Positions 26,540 to 37,095 of a DNA stretch of 64,000 nucleotides are shown here, one piece after another; within the stretch, counting starts at the first letter, position 1; each line of letters opens with the position of its first letter. The notes beneath the pieces are model-generated. The model was not told where the DNA came from. It saw nothing but the letters and a program-made list of their open reading frames with translations, and did no database searches. The translations under genes and the position numbers were made by a program. Source of the stretch: Coturnix japonica (taxonomy: Eukaryota > Chordata > Aves > Galliformes > Phasianidae); NCBI RefSeq assembly GCF_001577835.2, contig NC_029521.1, forward strand, positions 15,283,830 to 15,347,829. Direction: 5' to 3'.

Positions 26540-26542
26540 ATG
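26540..26542 (+). CDS. MSMB: MSMB copy C exon 1 (initiator ATG only)
   Basis: GCAAGTATG is followed by the donor GTAAGT. An upstream ATG at 26532 reads ATG CAA GTA TGA after splicing, so its stop overlaps this start codon. The present start is preferred because it alone continues into the signal peptide. Confidence 0.85.
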
Positions 26543-28147
26543 GTAAGTCAGCAGTTTATATGCGGTGGATGTGCGTGTACATACATGGAAATAATTTTTC
26601 AGTCTGAGCTTATTTATAAGAATAGGACTTGTCCTTAATTCTGTGCAAGTGCATCGGTTCACTGGACTACTTAAAAAACACTTGGTTTAAAGAAAACTTC
26701 CTATTTCTTTTCTAGAAATTCTTGCTGGTCTTCTGCTTGATCCTCTTCTCAAGGACTCTGTGCGATGCCCGCTGCTACTTTAGAACTTCCAGCAAGTACG
26801 GTAAGAATGGCAAAGTCTAATTTTATTAGAAATGCTGGAATAGTGTAATGCATTCTGAGTTGAAGACTGATCCAGTCAGCAGGATGCTGGGCTATCAGCC
26901 CAACTGAAGACAGCTCCAGGCAGACACTTCCATGGCATAGGCGCAACCTCAGTGTTAGTGTATAACTGAAATCACTGCCCTCATGGCAGAAAGCATGAAC
27001 TGTCAATAAGCATCGACTGACCTGAATAGGGTATCTAACACTAAAATCAAAGCTAAGGCTGCAAGACTGGTGTTGTTGAAGCTTAATAAAAGTTGAGCAA
27101 GAAGTGGGGAGGGAGAAATAACAGTCTAGAACTGTAGGCTGAGTATAAGATAGGGCAGAAATATCCTACCATAGCCATCAGCTGAAGTATTTCTTTAGAT
27201 CTATTGCAAGAATAGGGGGGTATTTCCCTAGCATGTGATTGCTAACACTTTATAATGATATTTTGTACACTCCTGTACACTTCAGGATCAAAGACTTGGT
27301 ATCTTCTCTGTAAAGCCCTGGGTCAGATTCTCTCCTGCTGTGACTCAATGTAAAACAGAGTTTTGTTTGCCAGCACATGAACTTAAAAGTCTGTGATTTA
27401 TATCTATTAATACACGTGCATATTGATTTACTGACTATTGTTTTCTGTTGTGTGCATGTAGGGTGCATTTCAAACAGAAACCTCTACGTTTTTGGTGCAG
27501 TGTGGAAGACTGAAGATTGTTACCAATGCAAGTGTAAGATGAATGCGATGGTTTGCTGCAGCTTGTAAGTTCCCCCAGGTTATTGCTTGCTTATTAAGGA
27601 ACTGATTGAAGTGTTCAGACTTAAAGAGACTTGATGAAAGCCTGATCTAGAACGTCATACTCACTTGAGCAAAATTCCTCTTCCTATATCCCAGTTAGCT
27701 CTAATCATGACCACATAGAATTATCTGATAACCACATAGACTTATTTGGGAAGAAAAACAAAGTGAAACACAGCTAAGGTCTTACAGAGGACACAGCTCT
27801 TCCTCATCACAGTATGGCTTAGGTTGGAAGGGATCTTAAAGATCATCAAGTTCCAACCCCTTCAGGTGACAACTACTCAGCATTAATATTAATGGAGTTC
27901 ATGAGCCTAACCAGTCCATAATGTACCTTGTTGCAGGATGGCTGTAGCTCAGTAAGCATCCTTATCTCTGTCCAGGTCTTGTCTCCTGATTTGTCTCCTT
28001 GCCTTTCTCAATGACAGGGTTTCAATCCCCAAGAACTATGACAGAGCGAACTGCGTTGGTCTCTTCCACAAGAAAAGCTGCTCCATCCGAGTTGTGAAGA
28101 AGACTAATCCTGACATAAGTTGCAAAGTCTACAATGGGGTTGGTTAA
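26540..28147 (+). CDS. MSMB: Beta-microseminoprotein-like protein, copy C (four exons)
   Basis: This gene predicts a 106-residue secreted protein of the MSMB family. The coding exons are 26540-26542, 26716-26800, 27462-27564 and 28018-28147. Residues 1-19 form the signal peptide (MKFLLVFCLILFSRTLCDA), and the mature chain of about 87 residues starts RCYF. All ten family cysteines are present: one in exon 2, six in exon 3 including VCC, and three in exon 4. Exon 3 shares WKTED-C with copy B; exon 4 has IPKNYDRANC where copy A has TPVGYDKETC. The mature protein is lysine- and arginine-rich, notably HKKSCSIRVVKK, so it is more basic than its neighbours. It is the most compact copy, with a first intron of only 173 bases and a CR1 fragment in the third intron. 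The gene looks intact. The role in birds is not shown by sequence. Confidence 0.95.
26716..26800 (+). CDS. MSMB: MSMB copy C exon 2 (signal peptide)
   Basis: The acceptor is TTTTCTAG and the donor is G|GTAAGA. At 85 bases it is the shortest exon 2 of the family here; it encodes the signal peptide and RCYFRTSSKY. Confidence 0.92.
27462..27564 (+). CDS. MSMB: MSMB copy C exon 3 (cysteine core)
   Basis: The acceptor is GCATGTAG and the donor is TT|GTAAGT, with phases 1 and 2 as in the other copies. The conserved cysteine at the exon start is present (GCISNRN). Confidence 0.93.
27804..27868 (-). mobile_element. CR1 LINE 3'-end fragment
   Basis: ATCACAGTATGGCTTAGGTT and the following GGAAGGGATCTTAAAGATCA read as the reverse complement of the avian CR1 3' end. 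It sits in intron 3 of MSMB copy C and is a short, diverged, 5'-truncated piece. Confidence 0.75.
28018..28147 (+). CDS. MSMB: MSMB copy C exon 4 (C-terminal domain)
   Basis: The acceptor is CAATGACAG. The exon encodes three cysteines in a basic context and ends GTT GGT TAA, a GVG-like tail similar to the RVG end of copy A. Confidence 0.93.
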
Positions 28148-28404
28148 TGCTGTTTTGATGTATTTGTCCTCTTTCTTCTGCACATCCCCTGGAAGTTAGA
28201 TATATTCTACATCTCTAACTTAGAGAAAATTAGCAAAGCAGCATGGTTTCATGAGGAACAAGTTCACCTCATGTCTTTCACAGCTCTAGTTGTACCATCT
28301 GTCTTATTTATGACAGAATATCATTTGTCTTGTTATATACACACTTGTAACAAACTTTTACCACAGATAACTTTGTGACTTTTTTCTGTTGGGATCCAGA
28401 GTTG

Positions 28405-28410
28405 AATAAA
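28405..28410 (+). terminator. MSMB: Poly(A) signal of MSMB copy C
   Basis: AATAAA lies 258 bases after the stop, at a distance similar to copy A. The surrounding sequence does not share the CCAGATGA core of copies A and B. Confidence 0.75.
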
Positions 28411-30269
28411 TTTTCACACATTTCAGATGATTTATTTTTCTTTCAAGCGTTCACTGAATAGTCCTGTTGAAAACAGAAGAATTCATGGTGTCTGTAAAAA
28501 CATGGTAGTAGAGCCAAATATTGATTTTGAAATAATCTAGCAATTAGAGTAATAGTTATTACACAAGGCTGCCAGACAAACGGATTCATTATGCTGTTAC
28601 ACTCATTGACATTTCTCTCAAGGATACATGAACTAGGAGAACAGGATGGAACAAAACAGAAAAAAGCCCTTTGAAAGCTTCTCCCACCTTAGTGCCTTCT
28701 GCAGGTCAATCCATTAGTGCAGATACACAAGGAAAAATATTTTCAGGAGATAACTGTATCTTACAAAAACAGTTCATGCCTTAGAATCCAACCTATTGCA
28801 AAGAAATGCCATATAAATAGCTCGGTAGCTTTCCATACTGGGGTAGAATTTCCTGCAATAATCTTGTTTGGATCAAAGTCCAGTGACAAACAACCTTGTC
28901 AAAGCCATTTGTATAGAAAACCTAGACTATAAAGCATGTTTAGAGAGTAGGCTTCAGGCATGACTCTGTGCCTGGTACAAAGTCCATGAGAGTAGTTTAT
29001 ATGAAAAATATCCAATAAAACACGTTTAGACAGTATAAATAGCAATTATAATTAGAGTGCTGTACATCATGAAAAGAATATAAATAATTCAGAGTTCAGT
29101 TTACTTAACAGTAAAACATAGATGTTTTCATCATGCTCTTTTTTCTACCTTGCTGAAATATATTCCAAAGGCATATTTCAGCTGATGGAAATCCAATATC
29201 TTCTTCATACCTGTTGAGGAAAAACACAGTCACACACAACCCATTTACAAGGACAGTGCTGAGAGTGTGTGAGTTGAAAAGCCGCACATACTAAGAAACA
29301 CTGCTTGCTAAATTTTAGAAGAAAATTCATTCATGGTTCCAGGTACTTCCAGAAAATCATTAGGGTAATCTCAGAATGTAAGTGAAATGAGAAATGCAAT
29401 TGTAACTCTGTAAATCTGTGGCCTTCAGGATTGGCTAGACCTGCTTGGTAGTAACTCCTTCAGACATTACCTGCCAGACCCTTCTTGGGAGACTTAGCAT
29501 GTGCATGGACCATGTGCTGCTCTCTGGTAGGTTTCCTCCACAATACATTTGTCATTAAGTACCTCAGACTGTTTAAGAGTGCCAGAAAGATCAGGACTCC
29601 AAATTCCGACTGACAATTTGATTTGCAGAATGTGATAGAGGTGAACTGGTCTCTGAAACACCAAGCTCAGAGCAGAGAGACAGTGCTCCAGGGCACCATC
29701 ACTGAGAACCAATGTGGCTGGAAGGGACCCCCAGCGCATCCAAGGTGCAGTCACAGTCCCAGTGCTGTGACATCCCTCTCACTCCCAGGAAAAGTACTAA
29801 CTGTACCCAGTGAGTATTTCTTGGTAGGAGCCTTGCTATTACTATAACATCTTTCAGAAATGAGGTCTCTAACTGTCACAGAGAGCTGTTTCCCATGCAG
29901 AAGCCTAGAAACATGTTGTCTCCGTACAGTCTAACTTTTAGACAAAAGTACAGCAGAGGAAAGAGGCGAGATCTCAAGTGCCTTCCTGTATCACAGTCAC
30001 ACACTGTGGGCTGCAATGGGAGCAGGTGTGCTTATCACTGAGATAGGAGGACAGGCTCACACCGTGCTAGCCACAGTTTTACTCCTTTCCCTGTCAACAG
30101 CAAACAAGAGCTGGTCTGCTGGTTGCTAATCTATGTAAACCTACTGACATGAACAGGAACAACCAGCCTGACTAACAGAAGACATACAATAGCTGAGACT
30201 ACTGAACTCCAGGCTGCTTCCCAGCAGCAAGTGTTTTGCATATGAAGGAATTACCACCCTTGGAAACTT

Positions 30270-30277
30270 TATATAAG
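30270..30277 (+). promoter_or_regulatory. Orphan TATA box with MSMB-like downstream sequence
   Basis: TATATAAG is followed 61 bases later by TTTCTGCAAG, closely resembling the copy B arrangement of TATATAAG and TTCTGCAAG directly before the ATG. Here no ATG follows. It may be a relic of a fourth MSMB promoter or a chance match. Confidence 0.3.
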
Positions 30278-32217
30278 CCATTCTTGTGCATTTTCCAAAA
30301 GTCTGAGCAGATCAGGATCCTAACAGACTTTCTGCAAGTAATAATTCAGTAATCTCTATTTAACAGTGTAATTAAACATGTCCACATTCTAACTAGCCAG
30401 CTCAGCTACCACCGTCTCTTTCAGCAAGGCACCAAACCAAGGCAACAAGACTCACCTGGAAAGACGCATCTACATCTTTGTCTTGCTGCAGCTGCTCTTG
30501 CCGTGTGCTGCTCTAGCATTCTCCCATTGTGCTGTAGCTGGGACAGCTGGGCTTGGCAGCCCCAGCATCTAGGGATATCCTGCTTCAGCAGCTGCTGCAT
30601 TTTTTCAAGTTCAGACAGAAGTGCTGCTCCCACATCAGCTTGTTAACAGTGCACATCTGGGCAGCGTGTGGAAAAACTGCAGGAAACAGGATTCCAACAT
30701 AGTCCCATCCATCTCACCAAACACGGCCAGAACTTAATACAGCAATTCATCCCAAAAATCTGTCAAGAAGAAAGACTCTGATACAGTAGCCAAGTCGTCA
30801 TGGTCAGGTCATTCCCTGCTCCCTGGGCTGCAGAAGCCCAAGCAGTCTTTCAGGAACAGTGCTGAAGCTTTTCTCTATTGACTATAAGAGGAAAGCAGAT
30901 GATAATTTGCGGGTAGCAGGCTATTCCCAAAGGTATGAGTTGAGAGAATAAATGTGACAAAGCATAACTTTAACTGTTTGGGAGGTGTGGAGATACAGCT
31001 GTGTGAGCACTGCTGCAAGCTAAGGGAGACAAGAGGAACAGCTCCATGAATCAAAACATTCCCCAGGAAAAGCACTGTCTGCTTCCTAGCAGCTTCCCTC
31101 CCCTTGCTTGATGCTTTGAACAGCAGAACTAATAAACATATGATAAACAAATTAAGGAAGAAACAGAAGTGAGCAGGCCAGATAAATCACTCCAGCTTCT
31201 CTGGCTCCAGAAGGATGTGAAGCCCCTACTGCCCAAGGAGCTGGAAAGAATATCTGTGTCTGACCGGGTGCTGCCTGCCCAGCTGGCTGCACACCGCCTT
31301 CCCCACATATGGAGGTGCTGGTAGCCAAAAGGGAAATGCTGCTACAAATCAGCTGGTAAACAAAGCTCTTGAAAAGGAGGCTGGGAAAAATACTTACGAA
31401 GAAACAAAGCAGACATACACCGAAGAAAGGAGCAGCAAATAAGGACAGTTCTCCAGCTTAAAGTGTTCAGTACACATTTCAGTTTTAAAGCCTCTTGGCA
31501 TCACAAAGCACAAGAAATGCCAATACAAACTAGAAATACTTTACATACTTCTGCTTTATGTCAGGCAATTACTTACAGTAGATTGACACATCTACACATC
31601 TCCTCTAATGGCTGGTAACAGAAAAAAAAAAGAAGAAAAGAAAGAACACAGTACAAATAAATGACGATTTTCATGGTTAGCTTAGTTGAGAAGAGCTTGT
31701 CATTATTTTTGGTATTGAAATGTTTGATTTCTGTTAGCATAATACATGCCTACATATGTAACTACATATTTGCTACAGCTACTTATTGCACCTTGAGAAA
31801 GGAACCTGAAGAATAGCAGCCACAGGACCTGGTAAGTAGCTGGTTTCAGCTTAAAGCATATTTTAAGTAAAGTTGAAAATTAGATTACTCTGCTATAGCC
31901 CTTGGAAATAGAGCATTGTCTCTATGTTCTGTCAATACAAGAGAAAAAATTTCAGCTCTGATTTCTGCCTTGGGTTTTCACAAGACAGAAACAAGCTAAT
32001 AAACAAGCAATCCAAGGAAAGCTGGCAGTGGTGCAATCTCTCTTCTCTATTTCCAAATCTTGCAGTGCTCTTACACTTTGAGTTGTTTGCTTGAGTAACA
32101 GTGCACCCCTCCCCTTTCACAAGTTGGGTGCTTAGAGCTTGAAGCCTGCATCCTCCTAAAATAAAACTCCGATTCTAGTCTATGGTGAACTGCAAACAAA
32201 ATTGAGAAAACCAACTT

Positions 32218-32238
32218 AAAAAAAAAAAAAAAAAAAAA
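32218..32238. repeat. Poly(A) run
   Basis: Twenty-one A residues with no adjacent recognisable retroelement body. It also creates open frames of poly-lysine or poly-phenylalanine that should be ignored. Confidence 0.9.
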
Positions 32239-32399
32239 GTGAAATCCTCTTTGGAACCTGCAGAAATCTTTCCTCAGGAAGGAGAAAGGGGCTCTGTTCC
32301 TGTACTTCATCTCTCTGCTTTTGCAGTTCCACTCGTATACACGTTAAGAGTGTAGCATGACTGGATGTTGTGCTTCAGTCACTTCATAGCTCCTTCCTG

Positions 32400-32704
32400 A
32401 AGCTGCTCTCCATTTCATGCATCTGTAGAATTTATGTGCTCACAGAACAGCAGAGGGAGCCAGAAGTTCAAAGTCAGAGCACAGTGATGAAATGGGATTC
32501 ATTGGCTAAACTGAAGGGGAGAAAGGAGGGAGGGAGGGTAAAAGCGAGAGAACTGCTGCCCAAATTACCTACAGAAGCAGTGAGCAGAGCATCTCTTCTG
32601 GACTGCTGAAGCACAGATGGTCTTACTTTGCTGCTATAACAGCTATTCCTTTTTCCAAGGCAGAAACACACAGCAACAGTGGTCGTTTCCTCCATCAGGG
32701 AGAG
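32400..32704 (+). other. NPY4R: Candidate untranslated leader exon of NPY4R
   Basis: GGGAGAG|GTAAGATTT at 32704/32705 is a strong donor, and the coding exon of NPY4R is preceded by a clear acceptor at 35134, so the transcript must have an upstream exon. This is the best candidate seen between the two. The left boundary is a guess, and no TATA box is apparent. Confidence 0.35.
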
Positions 32705-34744
32705 GTAAGATTTTTCTGAAGTATTTGTTTCAGATTTATTAGGTTTTAGATCTCTTTAATAAATGCATTACTTTCGATTATCAGCATTTGTTCTGCTTCA
32801 GTTGCTGACAGATGATGATACCATTAGTCATTTCCTTATGCTCTGATCTCCCTCTGCTTTGGATGTTTCCTGGTCAGAAACCAGCCAGCTTAGTGAGGAT
32901 TCACCTGAAACTTTAACTCAGGACATCAGGCAAGAACTGTATATCTGAAATGTATAGGGATAAGTTGCTGAGTACTTACTACATTCATACAATTCAAACA
33001 AACAAGAAGTTTTAGAAGAATATGAAAATATGAATTAAAAACAGATCTGACATGACTTTTCATTCATTGAACTATTATGGTAATAGGAAATAAGGAAACA
33101 TATACTATTAGAAATTACATTTTAAAATTAGGACACTGGAGTTGATGGGGATGTAGAGTTCAAATTCAAGATAAGCCATAGGCTGGAAGGTTTTGCTCAG
33201 GTTGGATTCCTGAAAGCAAAGATTTCTTATGCAGTTCTTCAGTTCCACAAAACTGTTGTGGATTTCTTGGTGGTTTTAAAACCGTACAGAAACAAGGACG
33301 GAAAGTGAAGTGAACCTGATCCAAAGTCCACAAGAATCAATGAGCTCTGAATCCAGTCACAAGGCTAGGAAAAACAGTAATAAATACTTTGCTCTGTTTG
33401 TATACTTTTAAAGCTCTTTCCCTAACTCTGTTGCCAAAGAGAGCCTTGTCTTCTCCCCTAGATCTGAACAGCACCAAGCACTAACTCTCAATTACATTTT
33501 AATACTACCACAATAAACACTAATAGTAATAACTTTGCAAGAAGGTTTATAAAAGCAAGGGAGGCCATAGTAAATACTTCAGTTTATCATTCAGTGTAGA
33601 TTAAAGCCGTGCAAACGTTGATTTGTCAGTGCCGGACTGATACGGATTTGAGCTCGCAGAGTAAGGGCTCACCAAACCATCACTTCACACTAAGCAGTGA
33701 CAGTTTTTGACAGATGCACTCAGATTTGCAAATTCTGTGGGTATTTAAACCATCTCTCAATGTTACAGATTTGTAACATATTAATTCAAATGTCTCATAC
33801 CCCAGATTTTAGAAATGTTTAACACTAACTCCTTCAGTGACCTAAGGCAGCTCCTTCCAATACTTTTCGAATAGAATTTAACAAAGAGGAAGATTATGAA
33901 AAATGCTCACCATTAAATCTCACTGTATCAAATCCCTTATGGATTTTGCATGGCTGTGGGATTTCTGTGCACTCTGAAACGTATCACTGAGTATGTTCAG
34001 TTAAATATTTATTCTACTTACCTATTTCTAGTTTATAAGAGACAGCCCATAGCTGCTTTACTCCAGATAATTGTCATAGTTCTAAATCAGTAATACAACC
34101 ATTTGGCTCTAAAAGGTGCCTCTCTTATGAAGACTTATGGACTTGGAGCAGCAAACAGGACTTGAGCTACCAATTAAGTTCTAAGCCAGACAAGTAATTG
34201 TGTCTGAGTACCAAACGATGAAGCCAAGAACTGCAAATGTTTTTTTTCCCTTCTACGTATGTCTAATGCAGAAAGTAACCCACACTGCCCATCATAGCTA
34301 TACAGGGACTGACTTGAATGCAGAGAAGAGCATGACCGCACTGGCCACCCAGAGGGAGGCATCAGTGCTTCATGGGCAGTGGGGTTCAACCAGAAAAGGG
34401 AAGCAGGGAACTTGGACTGCAGTTCCCATGACCTGTTGCAGCTGTGTAGAAATGGAAAAATGTTGAAGTGATTTTGAATTATTTCAGATGCTTTCAAAAC
34501 TGTCCTATGTTATCCCTCCTGAGGATACAAGACTGAATTTTTGCATGGCGATACTGTCTCAAGAAAATGCTTGTTCTGTCTGCAACTACAGTTTCAGTTC
34601 ACAGATTAACTCATGTTAAAATATTTTGGTATTAGCTTCTTGTATTAATATACTTTAACGTTTGCATGGACATTTTACTTGAGTGAAGGAAAATGCCCCC
34701 AATAAAGTGCCTTTCATACAGTTATGGATCAGAGTCTTGCAAAT

Positions 34745-34820
34745 GCCCTGCCCACAGCAGGGACTGGAAACTTGTTGATCTTTAAGGTCCCTTCCAACAT
34801 AAGCCATGTTATGATTCTAA
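34745..34820 (+). mobile_element. CR1 LINE 3'-end fragment
   Basis: GATCTTTAAGGTCCCTTCCA followed by GTTATGATTCTAA is the typical avian CR1 3' tail. It is short and diverged, and lies about 300 bases before the NPY4R coding exon acceptor. Confidence 0.8.
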
Positions 34821-35130
34821 GAAACAAGATAATGCACAATTTTTGCAAAGGGTGTGTTTCAATCCAACTTCCTATTGCATTAGCGGCATTCAAGGTACTG
34901 TGCTAAGATGTCGAATCCTGGGGAAAACTTCACAAGTAGCAAAGTCATATTTCAATAGATTTGCACAGATTTCCATATCACAGCATAGCAAATCTTGATC
35001 TGATTAGCCATATGAAAAGGAGCTGAAGATATACAGAATTATTGGTGCTCGCTTCTCTGCTGTACTTTCCCCCACTGCACTTTTGACTAATCTCTTGTAA
35101 CATAACTAAGCAATCTTTTTCCTTTCCTTT

Positions 35131-35134
35131 GCAG
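35131..35134 (+). other. NPY4R: Splice acceptor before the NPY4R coding exon
   Basis: TTTTTCCTTTCCTTTGCAG is a near-ideal polypyrimidine tract and acceptor, 113 bases before the ATG. It shows that the coding exon is not the first exon, although the coding region itself has no intron. Confidence 0.7.
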
Positions 35135-35247
35135 ATCTACCTAGACCTTCTGCAGTGAAATAGAAAAGATAACTTTTTAGGCCAGCTCCAGAAGACCCAG
35201 ACTGCATTTAGTTACCAACTTTTTGGATAAACAGTTTGGGGGCCAGA

Positions 35248-36381
35248 ATGAATAAGACAAGGGCAGTCAATGATGCTTTTCCTTTCCTGAACAGTAAGAA
35301 CTTGAGCTCAAACCGAAGCTTCCCCTCACACCTTTCTAATCAGTGCAGGAACGTCACTGACCTTACTGTTTTTCTGGCCACTTCTTACAGTTTGGAGACT
35401 GTTCTAGGCATTGTGGGAAATATCTGCCTGATTGCTGTTATAGCCAGGCAGAAGGAAAAGACCAATGTCACCAATATCCTCATTTCCAACCTAGTAATTT
35501 CAGACTTGTTTATGTGTCTTGTCTGCCTGCCTTTCACTGTTGTTTACACCATGATGGACTACTGGATATTTGGGGAGGTCATGTGCAAAATGACCTCTTT
35601 CACACAGTGTACATCTGTGACAGTGTCAATTCTTTCCCTTGTCCTTATTGCTCTGGAAAGACACCAGCTGATCATAAACCCAACTGGTTGGAGGCCAAGC
35701 ATCTCCCAAGCCTATTTAGGAATTGGAGTCATCTGGACTTTAGCATGTCTCATGTCTCTGCCCTTTTTGACCACATCTGTCTTGTCTAATGATTTGTATG
35801 AACAGCTCTCGCACATCATGAATTTTTCCTACGACAAGGCCATATGCATTGACTCGTGGCCTTCTGAGCAACACAGGCTTATCTACACCACTACACTGCT
35901 GCTTCTGCAATACTGCATCCCACTGTTCTTCATTATACTTTGCTACCTGCGTATCTACTTACGCTTACAGAAGAGAAAGGATATGTTTGAGAAGAGTGAA
36001 TACAGCAACCGAGCAGTTCAGTTAAGAAGGATAAATATTTTGTTAGCATCCATGGTCGCTGCTTTTGCTGTTTGCTGGTTACCACTGCATGTTTTCAACA
36101 CCATCGTGGACTGGAATTACAAGATCATTTCACCTTGCCACCACAATCTGATCTTCTCATTGTGCCACTTGGTAGCCATGGCTTCTACCTGCGTCAACCC
36201 TGTCATCTATGGTTTCCTCAATAGCAACTTCAAAAAAGAAGTGAAGTCATTGATTCTGAGCTGCCAGCATAATTCAGTAACCGCATCAATGGAAGAATAT
36301 GATCATTTACCTTTATCGACTATGCAGACTGAAGTCTCCAAGGGCTCACTGTCATTGAATTGCAGACATAATTCTATCTAG
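35248..36381 (+). CDS. NPY4R: Neuropeptide Y receptor type 4 (pancreatic polypeptide receptor)
   Basis: This single-exon reading frame encodes a 377-residue class A GPCR of the NPY family. Y4 binds pancreatic polypeptide and couples to Gi. The start chosen is the first ATG, with A at -3; the frame can be extended upstream only to a TTG at 35236. N-glycosylation sites lie at N2, N18, N22, N35 and N192. Seven membrane segments run at about 40-66, 75-100, 111-137, 155-176, 211-235, 262-288 and 299-325. C113 and C200 would form the conserved extracellular disulfide. TM3 ends ERHQLIINP (137-145), the usual ERH variant of DRY in NPY receptors. TM6 has [11 protein letters not shown] and TM7 has NPVIY (317-321). 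C339 is a likely palmitoylation site. Neighbouring MSMB and ANXA8 genes agree with human 10q11, where NPY4R lies, which favours Y4 over Y1 or Y6. No break is seen. Confidence 0.95.
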   Translation: MNKTRAVNDAFPFLNSKNLSSNRSFPSHLSNQCRNVTDLTVFLATSYSLETVLGIVGNICLIAVIARQKEKTNVTNILISNLVISDLFMCLVCLPFTVVYTMMDYWIFGEVMCKMTSFTQCTSVTVSILSLVLIALERHQLIINPTGWRPSISQAYLGIGVIWTLACLMSLPFLTTSVLSNDLYEQLSHIMNFSYDKAICIDSWPSEQHRLIYTTTLLLLQYCIPLFFIILCYLRIYLRLQKRKDMFEKSEYSNRAVQLRRINILLASMVAAFAVCWLPLHVFNTIVDWNYKIISPCHHNLIFSLCHLVAMASTCVNPVIYGFLNSNFKKEVKSLILSCQHNSVTASMEEYDHLPLSTMQTEVSKGSLSLNCRHNSI

Positions 36382-37067
36382 CCAGCAGAAAGCACTTCAG
36401 AGGTCATACTAACACCACACAGCAGTCACACCTGTGGGTACAAAAGCAACTGGTGATGCCAAAGCTGGAATGCAAACAGGAGCTCACTGCTGCCTGATTT
36501 TTGGAAGAACAGGCAAAGGAAGTTAGTAAAAGCGTTCAGTAGCTCTTGGGGCACACAAAGTATTCGTGTCTTGGAGGAGGTGCAGACTGGTGTACAAACG
36601 GCTGCTCTGCCAGCTCAATAGCTAAGCTGTGGTGCACATAGGCTGACATTGGGTCTATCAGCTAAGTTCACATCTCCACCATGGCTGAGGTAGAACCTCT
36701 TGCATTCAATTTCACCACTGCAGGCTGCCAAAGCTGCATTCACGAAAGCTTCATTTTTCAGTATTAAGACTTTTTATGCACTGATGACACACCAGTGGAA
36801 CAGAGACTTGTAAATATATGTTTTTGTGTTTTCCTAACTGACCGTTAGTATTCAGCAAATCCAGTTAGCATCGAGCAGCTGGAAGTCAGTCTGGAACTTC
36901 TCCCTCTTGTCACATGGGCTTGGAAACTGCCATTGCCCGCACAAGTTGGGGCAAAGAACAAGAAAGATGAAAGTTACTTACAGGGGAGCAGTGGTAAATG
37001 AAAATGTTACTTTCTGGATTAAACTCTTGGAACACACTGACATGCTGCAGAACGCTGTTTTCAAGCA

Positions 37068-37073
37068 AATAAA
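37068..37073 (+). terminator. NPY4R: Poly(A) signal of NPY4R
   Basis: AATAAA in CAAGCAAATAAAAAACAG lies about 690 bases after the stop codon and is the first good signal downstream, giving a 3' untranslated region of about 0.7 kb. Confidence 0.65.
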
Positions 37074-37095
37074 AAACAGTTGCAGATTTGCATGG

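Larger units (their letters stand above)
28411..35134. other. Intergenic and 5'-leader stretch between MSMB copy C and the NPY4R coding exon
   Basis: No protein-coding exon is supported. The stretch holds an orphan TATA box at 30270, a long A run at 32218-32238, a likely NPY4R leader exon ending at 32704 and a CR1 fragment near 34.8 kb. Open frames on both strands are short and unremarkable. Confidence 0.6.

Noticed and set aside
35236-35247. Upstream extension of NPY4R to a TTG
   Set aside because: The added residues begin at TTG, not ATG. The ATG at 35248 has A at -3 and begins with a glycosylated N-terminus typical of the family.
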